From contig JAQICC010000201.1 in NCBI GenBank assembly GCA_027858735.1, positions 1-40,203 on the forward strand: a DNA stretch of 40,203 nucleotides, written 5' to 3'. The notes under the pieces were generated by a model. The model made no database searches, had not been told where the DNA came from, and was given only the letters and a program-made list of their open reading frames with translations. Of the stretch, positions 1 through 7,316 are shown piece by piece. Position 1 is the stretch's first letter. Each line of letters starts with the position of its first letter. The position numbers and the translations under genes are program-made. The stretch comes from Salinivirgaceae bacterium. Lineage in GTDB: Bacteria; Bacteroidota; Bacteroidia; Bacteroidales; SZUA-534.

Positions 1-78
1 GAATCTCCGGATAAGGAAAAAAGATGAAAAAATTGTCTGTGTCAATATTTTTATAAAGCTTGCGGTAAAATTAAAATT

Positions 79-945
79 ATGAAAAAACTCAATACTAGCA
101 TGTCAATATTATTTTTAGCAATAATATTTTTTATTATACCAATTACTTTATTTTCGAAAGATAACGTTAAAGTAAATACTATCGAACAGCCATTATACAA
201 GCCATTTATTGAAAGATATATACTTGATGAAATAAAAAGTTTGAGACAGGAAAATCAAAGCTTGAAAGCACAGGTTACAAAACAAATTTCTGAAGCTAAA
301 TTAGAGTCATCAGATAGAGCAATTAATTATACCACAAGCACAATAAATAATATTTTTTACATAATAACTGCATCAGCATCATTGTTGGTGCTTTTAGGTT
401 GGCGTTCTTTGAATGATATAAAAAAGAGTCTAAAGATTGATATGGCAAAGAAAATACGAACGCTTACTTCAGACTATGAAAGTCGTTTACAGCAGATTGA
501 GGTGAAAATGACGGAGCGTTCGAAAGTCATCATAGAAACGCAAAAAAATATAACAGATACAAATTCAATTCACTCTTTATGGATGCGCGTTGGACTAGAA
601 AAAAGTGACGAGGATAAGATTTTTATATATGATGAAATTTTAAATATAAAACCGGATGATATTGAAGCAATGACCTATAAGGCTGATGCATTATTAGAAA
701 TAGGAGAAGTGCGCTGGGCATTGAATCTTTCAAATAACGCTATTGAGCTTGACAATAATTACTCTCTGGCATACTGGCAGCGTGCTTGTGCTTATTCAAA
801 ACTGAATAAACAAACTGAAGCATTAAAAGATATAAAAAAGGCACTTGAATTGTCAGAAACCCTGCAAGACGAACTGCTAAATGAAAAACATTTTGAAAAT
901 TTGCATGATAATAAATCTTTTAAATTATTAATTCCTCAGTCATAA
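79..945 (+). CDS. membrane-anchored TPR-repeat protein
   Basis: The 288-residue product starts with a hydrophobic signal or anchor (about residues 8-25). A periplasmic-type helical stretch follows (about 45-75, rich in E/K/Q, probably coiled coil), then a second membrane segment around residues 91-108 and another charged coiled-coil region to about 150. The C-terminal third (about 165-285) carries two to three tetratricopeptide-like helices; recognisable TPR-type stretches are 'IEAMTYKADALLEIGE' and 'SLAYWQRACAYSKLNKQTEA'. TPRs are protein-interaction scaffolds, so an envelope scaffold role is likely, but no partner is visible. The ATG at 79 is well placed for the signal sequence. The gene ends 54 bp before the 3' end of a group II intron remnant lying on the other strand. 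The specific function is unknown. Confidence 0.8.
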   Translation: MKKLNTSMSILFLAIIFFIIPITLFSKDNVKVNTIEQPLYKPFIERYILDEIKSLRQENQSLKAQVTKQISEAKLESSDRAINYTTSTINNIFYIITASASLLVLLGWRSLNDIKKSLKIDMAKKIRTLTSDYESRLQQIEVKMTERSKVIIETQKNITDTNSIHSLWMRVGLEKSDEDKIFIYDEILNIKPDDIEAMTYKADALLEIGEVRWALNLSNNAIELDNNYSLAYWQRACAYSKLNKQTEALKDIKKALELSETLQDELLNEKHFENLHDNKSFKLLIPQS

Positions 946-998
946 TTATGAGTAAATTCGAAGGCTTATTAATAAAAATAAGAAATGGCGAACACACA

Positions 999-1081
999 AT
1001 CGAGTAGACGGCCGACGGGATTGTAGCCCCGCCGGTGCACCTCTCACACCACCGTACGTACCGTCCAGTATACGGCGGTTC
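999..1081 (-). ncRNA. group II intron domain V/VI-like 3' end, copy 2
   Basis: On the minus strand a ~34-nt hairpin (1081 to 1048) starts GAACCGCCGTATAC and ends ACGTACGGTGGT, pairing over nine base pairs at its base. It is followed by TGTGAGAGG, an 8-bp stem (CCGGCGGG/CCCGTCGG) and CTACTCGAT. This is the standard domain V - domain VI layout and the probable intron 3' boundary, near position 999. It is better preserved than copy 1 and differs from it in sequence, so it is probably the end of a second intron. Confidence 0.65.
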
Positions 1082-1192
1082 AACGAACATGGCTGTTAAC
1101 AAAAATCAAAGTCAAGTTTGTAACTATCTGCATGAGAAAAGCGCTGAAAATAATCATGGAATTCCATGTAGCCCCTACGTTTAAGTCGTCCT

Positions 1193-1263
1193 CCGAGTAG
1201 AGCGGTTCGTTACCTCCCCACTCCCTCACAGACCCGTACTAGCATCTTTCTCGCATACGGTTC
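1193..1263 (-). ncRNA. group II intron domain V/VI-like 3' end, copy 1
   Basis: On the minus strand a 33-nt hairpin (1263 to 1231) begins GAACCGTATG, has a GAAA loop, and closes with TAGTACGGGTC, the size and layout of intron domain V. It is followed by TGTGAGGGAG and a second stem-loop ending CTCTACTCGG, resembling domain VI. The usual AGC near the 5' strand reads AAC here, and its pairing partner is mismatched, so this copy looks degenerate. It directly follows the RT stop codon. Confidence 0.65.
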
Positions 1264-1266
1264 CTC

Positions 1267-2025
1267 TCAAACTGGTTTCGCAGGAAGATAAGAATGATAA
1301 ATTTTGGGTTGTAGTAGAGGCATCCACACTGTGATTAACTTCCCAAACTTTTCCCAATTCCATGAAGGTTTTCCACCACGCCTGTTCAACCACTTATGCA
1401 AAATCCGCCTTACCTGTCGAAAATAACCATTAATACCCTTACTATTAAAAGTAATTCCATAATAACCATAATGACCTTGTAATTTGCGATTCAAATCAAA
1501 TATAAGTTCTTTTAATTTCCTATTTCTGTTACGTTTAATCCAATCTTGGACTTTTGTTAATGCTAAAGTAAGTTTCTTACTACTTGTTTTTCTTTTCAAT
1601 ACTAATTTCCCCTTTTGGCTTTTGCCAAGGTAGTGGGTAAATCCAAGAAAATCGAAACTCCTTTCACCCTCACCTCGTTTACTGTTAAGGTTTACTATTT
1701 TGGTCTTTTCTGGATGCAGTTCAAGCTTAAATTTCTCGAACCGCTTTGGCAAGACCTCCATAACCTTTTTAGCATCCGATGCGTTTTCAAATCCTAAGAC
1801 AAAATCGTCTGCATAACGAACAATAGTACTTCTACCTGATAATAAAGGTTGAATCTGTTCTGAGAACCATTCATCTAATACATAATGCAGAAAGATGTTA
1901 CTCAATAATGGAGATATTAACCCTCCTTGAGGAGAACCTTCTTCTGGATAACATAGTTGTTTCCCATCCAGCACTCCTGCTTTGAGCCATTTATTTATCA
2001 TCTTGCGTATCACACCATCTTTCAC
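1267..2025 (-). pseudogene. ltrA: group II intron reverse transcriptase/maturase, 5'-truncated
   Basis: The 252 residues match the C-terminal half of a group II intron RT. They include the RT segment 'GSPQGGLISPLLSNIFLHYV', the catalytic 'YADD' box, 'LHPEKTKIVNL', 'FDFLGFTHYL', and a C-terminal maturase region of the 'GHYGYYGITFNSKGINGYF' type. There is no HNH endonuclease domain. Family members are usually over 400 residues, and the N-terminal finger motifs are absent. The only available start is a GTG at 2025, immediately preceded by an in-frame TAA (2029-2031), so the open frame is the survivor of a deletion rather than a real gene start. The stop lies 3 bp before the first domain V-like hairpin, as expected when the RT sits in intron domain IV. 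Confidence 0.85.
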
Positions 2026-2062
2026 CCTTTAATTCAATTCTGAAAAAGTATGGTTACTATTT

Positions 2063-2989
2063 TTATTTTTCTAAAATTTGATTATTGACATCTAACTTTA
2101 AAGTATCTATTTTATCACCCCAATAAACAGTTGTATGTGGGAATGGTATTTCGATATTATGCTGGTCAAAAGCATATTTTAGAAGTTTTCTGTATTCTCG
2201 ACCTAAAGCCCATTGTTCACCAGGAATAGTTTTCAATCTTGCTTTAATTATTACTGCACTATCGTCAAATTTATCTAATCCCATGATTAAAAGAGGTTCA
2301 AGTATCTTTTCTTTATAGTTTTGGTCACGGCACATTTTATCACCTACTTCTTGCATAATTCGTATCACATGATCAACATCTTCTTTATATGCAACACCGA
2401 TTTTAAAAACCATGGCCGACCATTCTTTGGTCATATTGGAAAGCCTATTAATCTTACCATTTTGAAAAATATGGGCTACACCAGATAAGTCTCTTAAAGT
2501 CAGGGTTCTGAGCTCTATTGTTTCTACTAAACCTTCTGTACCATCTATTATTCCATAGTCTCCTGCTCGGATTTGATTCTCGAGGAGAATAAAAAATCCG
2601 GAAATAAAATCCCTTACCAGTTCTTGTGCTCCAAAACCAACAGCCAATCCAATGATACCTGCTCCTGCCAATATTGGGGCAACATTTATACCGAATTTTT
2701 CCAGTATAATCATAATAAATATTACCCAGAGAATAATTTTTATTAAACTATGAATAATAGATGTTAAGGTATGAATCCTTTTTCCTGCTTCAACTGTGTC
2801 TATATTAACATTCTTTTCAGCACAGTTTAAAAGATTTCTTTTTAACTTTATTAGAGAAAATCTAACTATTCTAATTGCTAAAAAAAATAGCACTAAAACA
2901 ATTAATATTCCCGGCAGTTCATTAATTAGCCAACTTTGGCCATTTTTGAAAAGTTCTGTCCAAAATGTGGACTCTAAAATTTGCTTCAT
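2063..2989 (-). CDS. small-conductance mechanosensitive channel, MscS family
   Basis: The 308-residue protein opens with an amphipathic segment and has hydrophobic helices at about residues 25-45 and 75-100. Next comes the pore-lining TM3 signature 'GIIGLAVGFGAQELVRDFISG' region (about 112-135, given here in part), followed by the beta domain 'ENQIRAGDYGIIDGTEGLVE' and the alpha/beta C-terminal domain. MscS channels sit in the inner membrane and open under tension to release solutes during hypo-osmotic shock. Length and motif order fit the short MscS class. The ATG at 2989 leaves a sensible N-terminus. Upstream lies repeat copy A, which must hold or replace its promoter region; downstream is intron debris. 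Confidence 0.9.
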   Translation of the reverse strand: MKQILESTFWTELFKNGQSWLINELPGILIVLVLFFLAIRIVRFSLIKLKRNLLNCAEKNVNIDTVEAGKRIHTLTSIIHSLIKIILWVIFIMIILEKFGINVAPILAGAGIIGLAVGFGAQELVRDFISGFFILLENQIRAGDYGIIDGTEGLVETIELRTLTLRDLSGVAHIFQNGKINRLSNMTKEWSAMVFKIGVAYKEDVDHVIRIMQEVGDKMCRDQNYKEKILEPLLIMGLDKFDDSAVIIKARLKTIPGEQWALGREYRKLLKYAFDQHNIEIPFPHTTVYWGDKIDTLKLDVNNQILEK

Positions 2990-3044
2990 AATTATTTATT
3001 CCTGCTTTATTATTAGTTCATTTTACCTTGGCCATAACATTGGT

Positions 3045-3330
3045 GGATACGAAGTGCAAACTTAGTTACTGCTAACTTTACTGATTGCACAAAGCTGTTA
3101 AAAATCCAGTCTCCCGAATCCTCGGGATTGCGCATTTTATTGAAAATTAGCATTTCCTTGTACGTTTTGTAAATATACAAATAAACTGAATTTAAAAGAA
3201 CCCAAAACAACTTAATTATGTAATAAAGGTATGCTGCCATGAAAAAATTTTAACAGCGCTGAGTCCAAACAGCTTGACATATTACAGTTAACTAACTGGT
3301 TTTCTTTTTATTACACCACATTGCTGTGTG
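3045..3330. repeat. interspersed non-coding repeat, copy A (~280 bp)
   Basis: This is the first of three copies in the same orientation. Shared landmarks are 'gtgcaaacttagt', 'cccga..cctcgggattgcgca' (a small hairpin), and a block from 3184 to 3245 that is almost identical to 5490-5551 (one difference seen over about 62 bp). The end is marked by 'cagttaactaactggttt'. It fills the space between the MscS start and the end of the next minus-strand gene. An open frame on the minus strand here is not conserved in the other copies, so I regard the repeat as non-coding. Confidence 0.8.
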
Positions 3331-3336
3331 ATGTAT

Positions 3337-4026
3337 TTAATATTGCTTTTCCTTCTTTAAAAACCAACCTTTATATGCTATTCCAATTTCTAAGGAGTAT
3401 AATGAGTTACCTAATGAGGAATGAAAGCTACTATAATTAGAATAATTTATATTATTATTTAAGTAAACTACTAAATATTCACCTATTGACCTTAACCTAA
3501 TATATTTATTAATTGAAAAACCTGTTGTAACTCCTCTGGCTTTATGGTTAAGTTCTGTAATCTCTTTTGAATTTTCATCAGTTGCAAAGAATGATGTTGT
3601 TAAAAGTCCAATATATGGTTCAAAACTAAAGTTATATGGAAGATCAATCGAATAACCAATCACAATTGTTGTCTTTGGATCATTCAATGATAATGTTTCA
3701 TGCGGAACTGAAATATCAAAATATATTGTGTCCGTTTGATTTGTTAACGAACCTGTTGTTGGCTTAAAAGCAAGACCGAAAAAGAAGTTTTTATAATATG
3801 CGTCTAATTTAAAAGTTAAACCAAGCGTATTACCTTTATAGCTTGAGGTTTTTTTATCGTAATAATTGAATGAACGCCCTGCTCCCAATAGCAGTCCGTA
3901 GTCAGATTCACTAACCTTTATTTCATTTCTGTTTTTATCAAACTTAATTTTCGACTGATGCCTATCATATTGAGCATATGACAAACAAGGTAGAATTAGT
4001 GTAAAAATTATTAAAAATCTTCTCAT
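3337..4026 (-). CDS. secreted protein, probable outer-membrane beta-barrel
   Basis: The 229-residue product has a clear signal peptide (MRRFLIIFTLILPCLSYAQ, cleavage near residue 19). The rest consists of alternating short hydrophobic/aromatic strands and polar turns, for example 'GLTFKLDAYYKNFFFGLAF', 'NFSFEPYIGLLTTSFF' and 'LYSLEIGIAYKGWFL', with an aromatic-rich C-terminal strand. This pattern fits a small eight- to ten-stranded outer-membrane barrel. I do not recognise a named family. It sits between repeat copies A (downstream) and B (upstream) on the same strand as the neighbouring mscS and the 211-aa secreted protein. ATG at 4026 is chosen because the signal peptide begins there. Confidence 0.7.
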   Translation of the reverse strand: MRRFLIIFTLILPCLSYAQYDRHQSKIKFDKNRNEIKVSESDYGLLLGAGRSFNYYDKKTSSYKGNTLGLTFKLDAYYKNFFFGLAFKPTTGSLTNQTDTIYFDISVPHETLSLNDPKTTIVIGYSIDLPYNFSFEPYIGLLTTSFFATDENSKEITELNHKARGVTTGFSINKYIRLRSIGEYLVVYLNNNINYSNYSSFHSSLGNSLYSLEIGIAYKGWFLKKEKQY

Positions 4027-4044
4027 TGATGGTTATTTTTTATA

Positions 4045-4325
4045 TCACACAACGACAGGCTATACGCAGTGCAAGCTTAGTAAATACTGAGTTTAACGGA
4101 TTGCGTAAAACTGTTTTAATTACCAGTCCGAGCCATTGCGCCGCCTGTTTAATGCAATTTTACGTAATTTATTTTAAAACCGAACTTAAAAGTGCCCGAA
4201 ACAATTAAATTATGTACAAAAGTTATGTTGCCACAAAGAGCTTAAAACAGTGTGCTGTCCTGATACGTTGACATTACACAGTTAACTAATTGATTTGCAT
4301 TACGTTTAAGCCATTGTTGAACTAA
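4045..4325. repeat. interspersed non-coding repeat, copy B (diverged)
   Basis: This is the most diverged of the three copies. It keeps 'acgcagtgcaagcttagta' (from about 4064), 'ttgcg..aaactgtttt', 'aattaaattatgtacaaaagttatgttgcca' in place of the conserved block of copies A and C, and 'acattacacagttaactaattg' at the end. The internal hairpin around 'cccgag..ctcggg' is lost. Its left edge carries 'cacacaacg', similar to the right edges of copies A and C. It lies directly upstream of the 229-aa gene. Confidence 0.7.
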
Positions 4326-4614
4326 ATCCCTACGGGATAGCTTTTTTAAATATAAAATAATTTAAGATAAATAAATACATTTTGATTATATTTAAAGAAT
4401 TAGAGGATTTGGTTATTTTAATACGTGTTTATTTATTTTTAATCATACTACCTCTAATATAACTTCCTGATTTTCAGTTCCGAAAATTTAAAAACCGTCG
4501 CCAAGTACATAGAACAAATATCCTGCTATTTTGGCCGGGTTGTAGTTCAACCGGGAATAATCGCTGGGTCTTGCAGACCACTCAAATTCCTATTTATTGA
4601 GCGCTGTGTTTTAT
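4326..4614. other. gene-free AT-rich spacer
   Basis: No coding frame is credible here. It holds very AT-rich DNA, then two small GC hairpins near the end of the next gene: an imperfect one around 4534-4554 (ccgggttg / caaccggg, with a bulge) and ggtct-tgc-agacc at 4567-4579. They could act as weak terminators for the minus-strand gene at 4615, but neither is followed by a clear T tract on that strand. Confidence 0.4.
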
Positions 4615-5250
4615 TTATTTATAAGGTATATAAACACCAATTGCATATGTAAGCATTAATTGAGGTTGCTCTTTATCACTAGGCCATGCTGGACCTTTTT
4701 CTAGTGCATATCCTGTTCCGATTTGAAATGTAAAACACTTCTTCCCCCGATAAACAAAGCATGGTCCTAGGACGCTTTGAGTATGGGATTCTCCAAATCC
4801 TTGATACCAATATTGAAGGGATATAAAGCTACTTCTAATTGTGGGTCTTAAATGAAAATCAATTCCACCGCCAATACCAACATAACCGAGTCCCATTTGT
4901 AAACCAATACGTTTAGTAATTAGAGATTCAAAATCAACTCCTATTAATGACCCCCCGCCTTGAAGAATTCCAATAGTCACACTATTTCTATAATTAATGG
5001 TATTTTTTATTGAGTCTTTTTCTCTTGCCTCTTTAACTAAGTAATTATACTCATAGCCTTGAATTTTATTTTTAGCAATAATGCTATTGAGTTTTTGCCC
5101 ATTTTGTTGAAAGGAAAAATAAAGATTAACACCGTCTTCCTTCTCAATTTTGCATTCAAATATTTTACCATTCGATCTTATTATTAAGTCCTGAGAGTAC
5201 ATTAAAAATGGAACGAATACAATAAAAATAATTAGTAATCCTTTTTTCAT
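4615..5250 (-). CDS. secreted protein with 'NG-head' domain and barrel-like C-terminus
   Basis: The 211-residue product has a signal peptide (about residues 1-19, ending 'MYSQ'). A short beta-rich head follows: 'DLIIRSNGKIFECKIEKED' and then 'NSIIAKNKIQGYEYN'. The rest (about 85-211) alternates hydrophobic and polar residues with many Gly and aromatic residues, as in a small outer-membrane barrel. The same head (acidic residue, hydrophobic pair, NG or NN, then Cys/Ile-rich strand) begins two other proteins in the window, at 10077 and 12440. No catalytic motif is visible and the function is unknown. The gene lies between repeat copies B and C. Confidence 0.7.
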   Translation of the reverse strand: MKKGLLIIFIVFVPFLMYSQDLIIRSNGKIFECKIEKEDGVNLYFSFQQNGQKLNSIIAKNKIQGYEYNYLVKEAREKDSIKNTINYRNSVTIGILQGGGSLIGVDFESLITKRIGLQMGLGYVGIGGGIDFHLRPTIRSSFISLQYWYQGFGESHTQSVLGPCFVYRGKKCFTFQIGTGYALEKGPAWPSDKEQPQLMLTYAIGVYIPYK

Positions 5251-5334
5251 AAAATTTAATTTGAATTGCTTTAAATGAGATATTTAAATATAAATTACTA
5301 TTTGTATTCAATCGTTGATAAAGACAACCGAAAT

Positions 5335-5640
5335 AGCGCCCAACAATTGTGCATGCGAAATGAAAGCTTAGTAACTACTATATTTGCCACATGTACTAAG
5401 CTGTTTAAAATGCAGTCTCCCGAGTCCTCGGGATTGCGCATTTTATTGGAATTTCGCCTTTACTTATACGTTTTGTAAATATAATAATAAACTGAATTTA
5501 AAAGAACCCAAAACAACTTAATTATGTAATAAAGGTATACTGCCATGAAAACGTTTAAACAGCGGCCTGTCCAGATACATGCACCGTCGGAAGCAGCTAA
5601 CTGGCTTACATTGGCATATTACCACGTTGTGTGTGCCCTG
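5335..5640. repeat. interspersed non-coding repeat, copy C (~300 bp)
   Basis: Matches copy A closely: 'gaaagcttagtaactact', 'cagtctcccgagtcctcgggattgcgca' (hairpin tcccgag-tc-ctcggga), 'acgttttgtaaatata', and the near-identical block 5490-5551. It ends 'gcagctaactggctta' and 'accacgttgtgtgtg'. It lies just upstream of the 211-aa secreted protein gene, in the same orientation relative to the genes as copies A and B. Confidence 0.8.
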
Positions 5641-5861
5641 CATGAACAACAGCGTACACTGGTGTAAACTGTTGAGAAATATACAAGTTGCAAATAAATC
5701 TCAACTAAACCACTATGGACTGAAAGTACCATAGGTTTGACTACTAATGAGACCAATAAAACAAGCAGCTTGTATGTGAAATCAGGGCAGCATTTCTATT
5801 CTTCATTTCACTACGCCAAATGAATCCCCGCCTTATGGACTTGCACGGCGCAATATCCTGA
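5641..5861. other. gene-free spacer with small hairpins
   Basis: No open frame of note. Two small inverted repeats are visible: ctatgg/ccatag (5712-5733) with flanking aaac/gttt extending the stem, and acaag-cag-cttgt near 5759-5773. Nothing else was recognised before the palindromic element that starts at about 5862. Confidence 0.4.
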
Positions 5862-6023
5862 TTAATTCATGTATTTTCTGCGATTATGAAATACCAACAA
5901 ATTTGAAAAAATACAATAGCACAAATTTGGGTATTTCTCAATCGGCTTTCCCGCTTTGCGACCCTGCATTCCACAACGCATTCATGAAATCCATTTTATT
6001 CTTTCATGAATAAAGTGGGTTAA
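5862..6023 (+). repeat. palindromic element, copy 1 (left of araC-type gene)
   Basis: This segment carries 'ttcatgtattttctgcgat', then an imperfect inverted repeat (gaaataccaacaaatttg ... caaatttgggtatttc, about 5888-5940), then 'tttcccgctttgcgaccc', 'acgcattcatgaaatcc' and 'tcatgaataaagtgggttaa'. The same series of blocks occurs on the minus strand at 7085-7278. It has no coding frame. Size, palindromic core and repeat pair suggest a MITE- or REP-like element. Confidence 0.7.
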
Positions 6024-6148
6024 TCAAACAAACCGAGGTGTAGCAACCAGTAGGTTTAGACTTAGAAAAAAACTATATTTATCGAAAGAAGAAAACATGA
6101 CTGAATATTTAATAATTATTAGCGAATTAGAACAATCTTAGATTCATT

Positions 6149-7051
6149 ATGGATAATAAAGCAGTTAAAGCATTAGGATTGCATTACTTTGAAGAGGAAA
6201 GTTTTCCTTTTAATATATGCCGAATTGAACGTGACGAAGATATAACTCACGAGTTCGACTTAACTGAAATTGAACATTATCATGATTTTAACGAATTGGT
6301 TTTTATATTAAAAGGACAAGGCGTTCAAGTTATTGAACAGAATGAATATTTAGTCTCGGCCGGTGATGTTTTTGTTCTTCAAGGCAATCAAAGACATTTT
6401 TTTAAAGACGCTTCAGGTATTGAAATTGTTAATGTAATGTTTTCACCAAATAAAAAATTCAATATTATATCACCAACCATTCAAAAACTTGAGGGATACA
6501 ATGCATTATTTATTCTAGAGTCACAATATAGGGCTCAGCATCATTTCAAAAACAAATTGCATCTTGACAGATCGGAACTAGCTAAAATGGAGTTTATTTT
6601 AAACTCTATGATAATGGAGTATCAACATAAATTGGAAGGATTTAAAACGCTATTAAGTAATAAGCTAGATGAATTGATTGTACTGCTATCGAGGCACTAT
6701 TCAAGCCTTGAAGCTACCGAGGCAAGATCATTGGTGCGCATTGGAAAGGTTATTGATTTTCTAGAAAATAATTTCGCCGATAAAATATACACTGACCAAT
6801 TGGCCGAAATGGCCTTTATGAGTCCACGAAATTTTCAGCGCATTTTTCGAAAAGCTGTTGGAGAGACTCCAACCAATTATATAATGCAAATACGTCTACA
6901 AAAAGCCCGAAAACTTCTTAGAAATACGGAGTCTGCGATAGCAGAAATAGCGATTGATACAGGATTTGGAGATAGCAATTATTTCATTAAGTGCTTTAAA
7001 AAGGAGTTTAGTATTACGCCTGTTAAATTCAGAATGCGCTACAGAAGCTAG
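6149..7051 (+). CDS. AraC-family transcriptional regulator with cupin sensor domain
   Basis: The 300-residue protein has an N-terminal cupin-type ligand domain (about 20-110). It shows 'HYHDFNELVFILKGQGVQVI' and 'SAGDVFVLQGNQRHFF', the His-rich barrel of RhaS/RhaR-like regulators. A C-terminal double helix-turn-helix domain follows (about 200-300), with 'DQLAEMAFMSPRNFQRIFRK' and 'AEIAIDTGFGDSNYFIKCFK' plus the 'G.TP..Y..Q.RL..A..LL' pattern. Such proteins usually bind a sugar or related effector and activate a nearby catabolic operon. No carbohydrate operon is adjacent here. Instead the gene is bracketed by two inverted copies of a palindromic element, so it may have arrived as a unit and may control distant genes. 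ATG at 6149 gives the full cupin domain. Confidence 0.9.
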   Translation: MDNKAVKALGLHYFEEESFPFNICRIERDEDITHEFDLTEIEHYHDFNELVFILKGQGVQVIEQNEYLVSAGDVFVLQGNQRHFFKDASGIEIVNVMFSPNKKFNIISPTIQKLEGYNALFILESQYRAQHHFKNKLHLDRSELAKMEFILNSMIMEYQHKLEGFKTLLSNKLDELIVLLSRHYSSLEATEARSLVRIGKVIDFLENNFADKIYTDQLAEMAFMSPRNFQRIFRKAVGETPTNYIMQIRLQKARKLLRNTESAIAEIAIDTGFGDSNYFIKCFKKEFSITPVKFRMRYRS

Positions 7052-7084
7052 TTTAGCACATGATAAAATTTGCAAGGAATCCCG

Positions 7085-7278
7085 TTAACCCGCTTCATGG
7101 AAAAGCGAAGCGAATTCTATGAATGCGTGTTGGTCAAGTGGGTTGCAAAGCGGGAATTCCTCCCGAAGCTAGTCCGGAACAGGCTGATCAAGATATACCA
7201 ACAAATTTGGGCTATGCAATAAGCCCAAATTTGTTGGTATATCTTGATCGTAGAAAATTCATGAATTTTCTGGGTTAA
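7085..7278 (-). repeat. palindromic element, copy 2 (right of araC-type gene)
   Basis: A 194-bp element with 7-bp terminal inverted repeats (ttaaccc at 7085-7091, gggttaa at 7272-7278). Its minus strand follows copy 1 block by block: 'ttcatgaattttctacgat', the palindromic core, 'ttcccgctttgcaaccc', 'acgcattcat' and 'catgaagcgggttaa'. It also holds 'ccgaagctagtccggaacaggct' (7164-7186), a motif shared in variant form with the element at 18219-18399. Confidence 0.75.
7186..7249. terminator. perfect 28-bp hairpin between convergent genes
   Basis: Arms 7186-7213 and 7222-7249 are perfectly complementary over 28 bp with an 8-nt loop. The stem is AT-rich with no clean T tract, but the hairpin lies between the convergent regulator gene (ends 7051) and mutS2 (ends 7317). 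It could therefore stop or protect both transcripts. It is the core of palindromic element copy 2, so the terminator role may be secondary. Confidence 0.5.
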
Positions 7279-7316
7279 TTCGCTATGCGGTAAATCGGAA
7301 ACTCAAGAAGCCATTC

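Larger units (their letters stand above)
999..2031 (-). mobile_element. decayed group II intron remnant(s)
   Basis: Read on the minus strand, this segment holds the C-terminal half of an intron-encoded reverse transcriptase, then a domain V/VI-like hairpin pair (1263 to 1193), about 110 bp of linker, and a second domain V/VI-like pair (1081 to 999). The 5' part of the intron (domains I-III and the start of the RT gene) is missing; the element stops close to the 3' end of the MscS gene. The linker holds a 14-bp perfect palindrome (catggaattccatg, 1155-1168). An intact group II intron has only one domain V, so this is probably the debris of two related introns, one inserted in or beside the other. 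It cannot splice or move on its own. Confidence 0.7.

Noticed and set aside
1-82. Frame open from the window edge that would end in TGA overlapping the ATG at 79 (ATGA coupling)
   Set aside because: Only 26 codons are visible, composition is uninformative, and a frame this short is easily open by chance in AT-rich DNA. It could be the tail of an upstream gene, but this cannot be supported here.
920-1102. 60-codon frame on the minus strand
   Set aside because: It runs through the intron domain V/VI structures and the spacer; it has no homology-like features.
3013-3240. 75-codon frame on the minus strand within repeat copy A
   Set aside because: The frame is not kept in copies B and C of the same repeat. 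The frames at 4026-4208 and 5275-5478 in the other copies are unrelated, so none looks coding.
3045-5640. True integron attC sites
   Set aside because: Some edges match RYYYAAC or GTTRRRY, but pairs are incomplete, the repeats are longer than usual attC sites, and no integrase is present. Kept only as a possible explanation.
6097-6141. 14-codon leader peptide before the AraC-type gene
   Set aside because: Short, no regulatory codon run and no attenuator-like structure next to it; likely chance.
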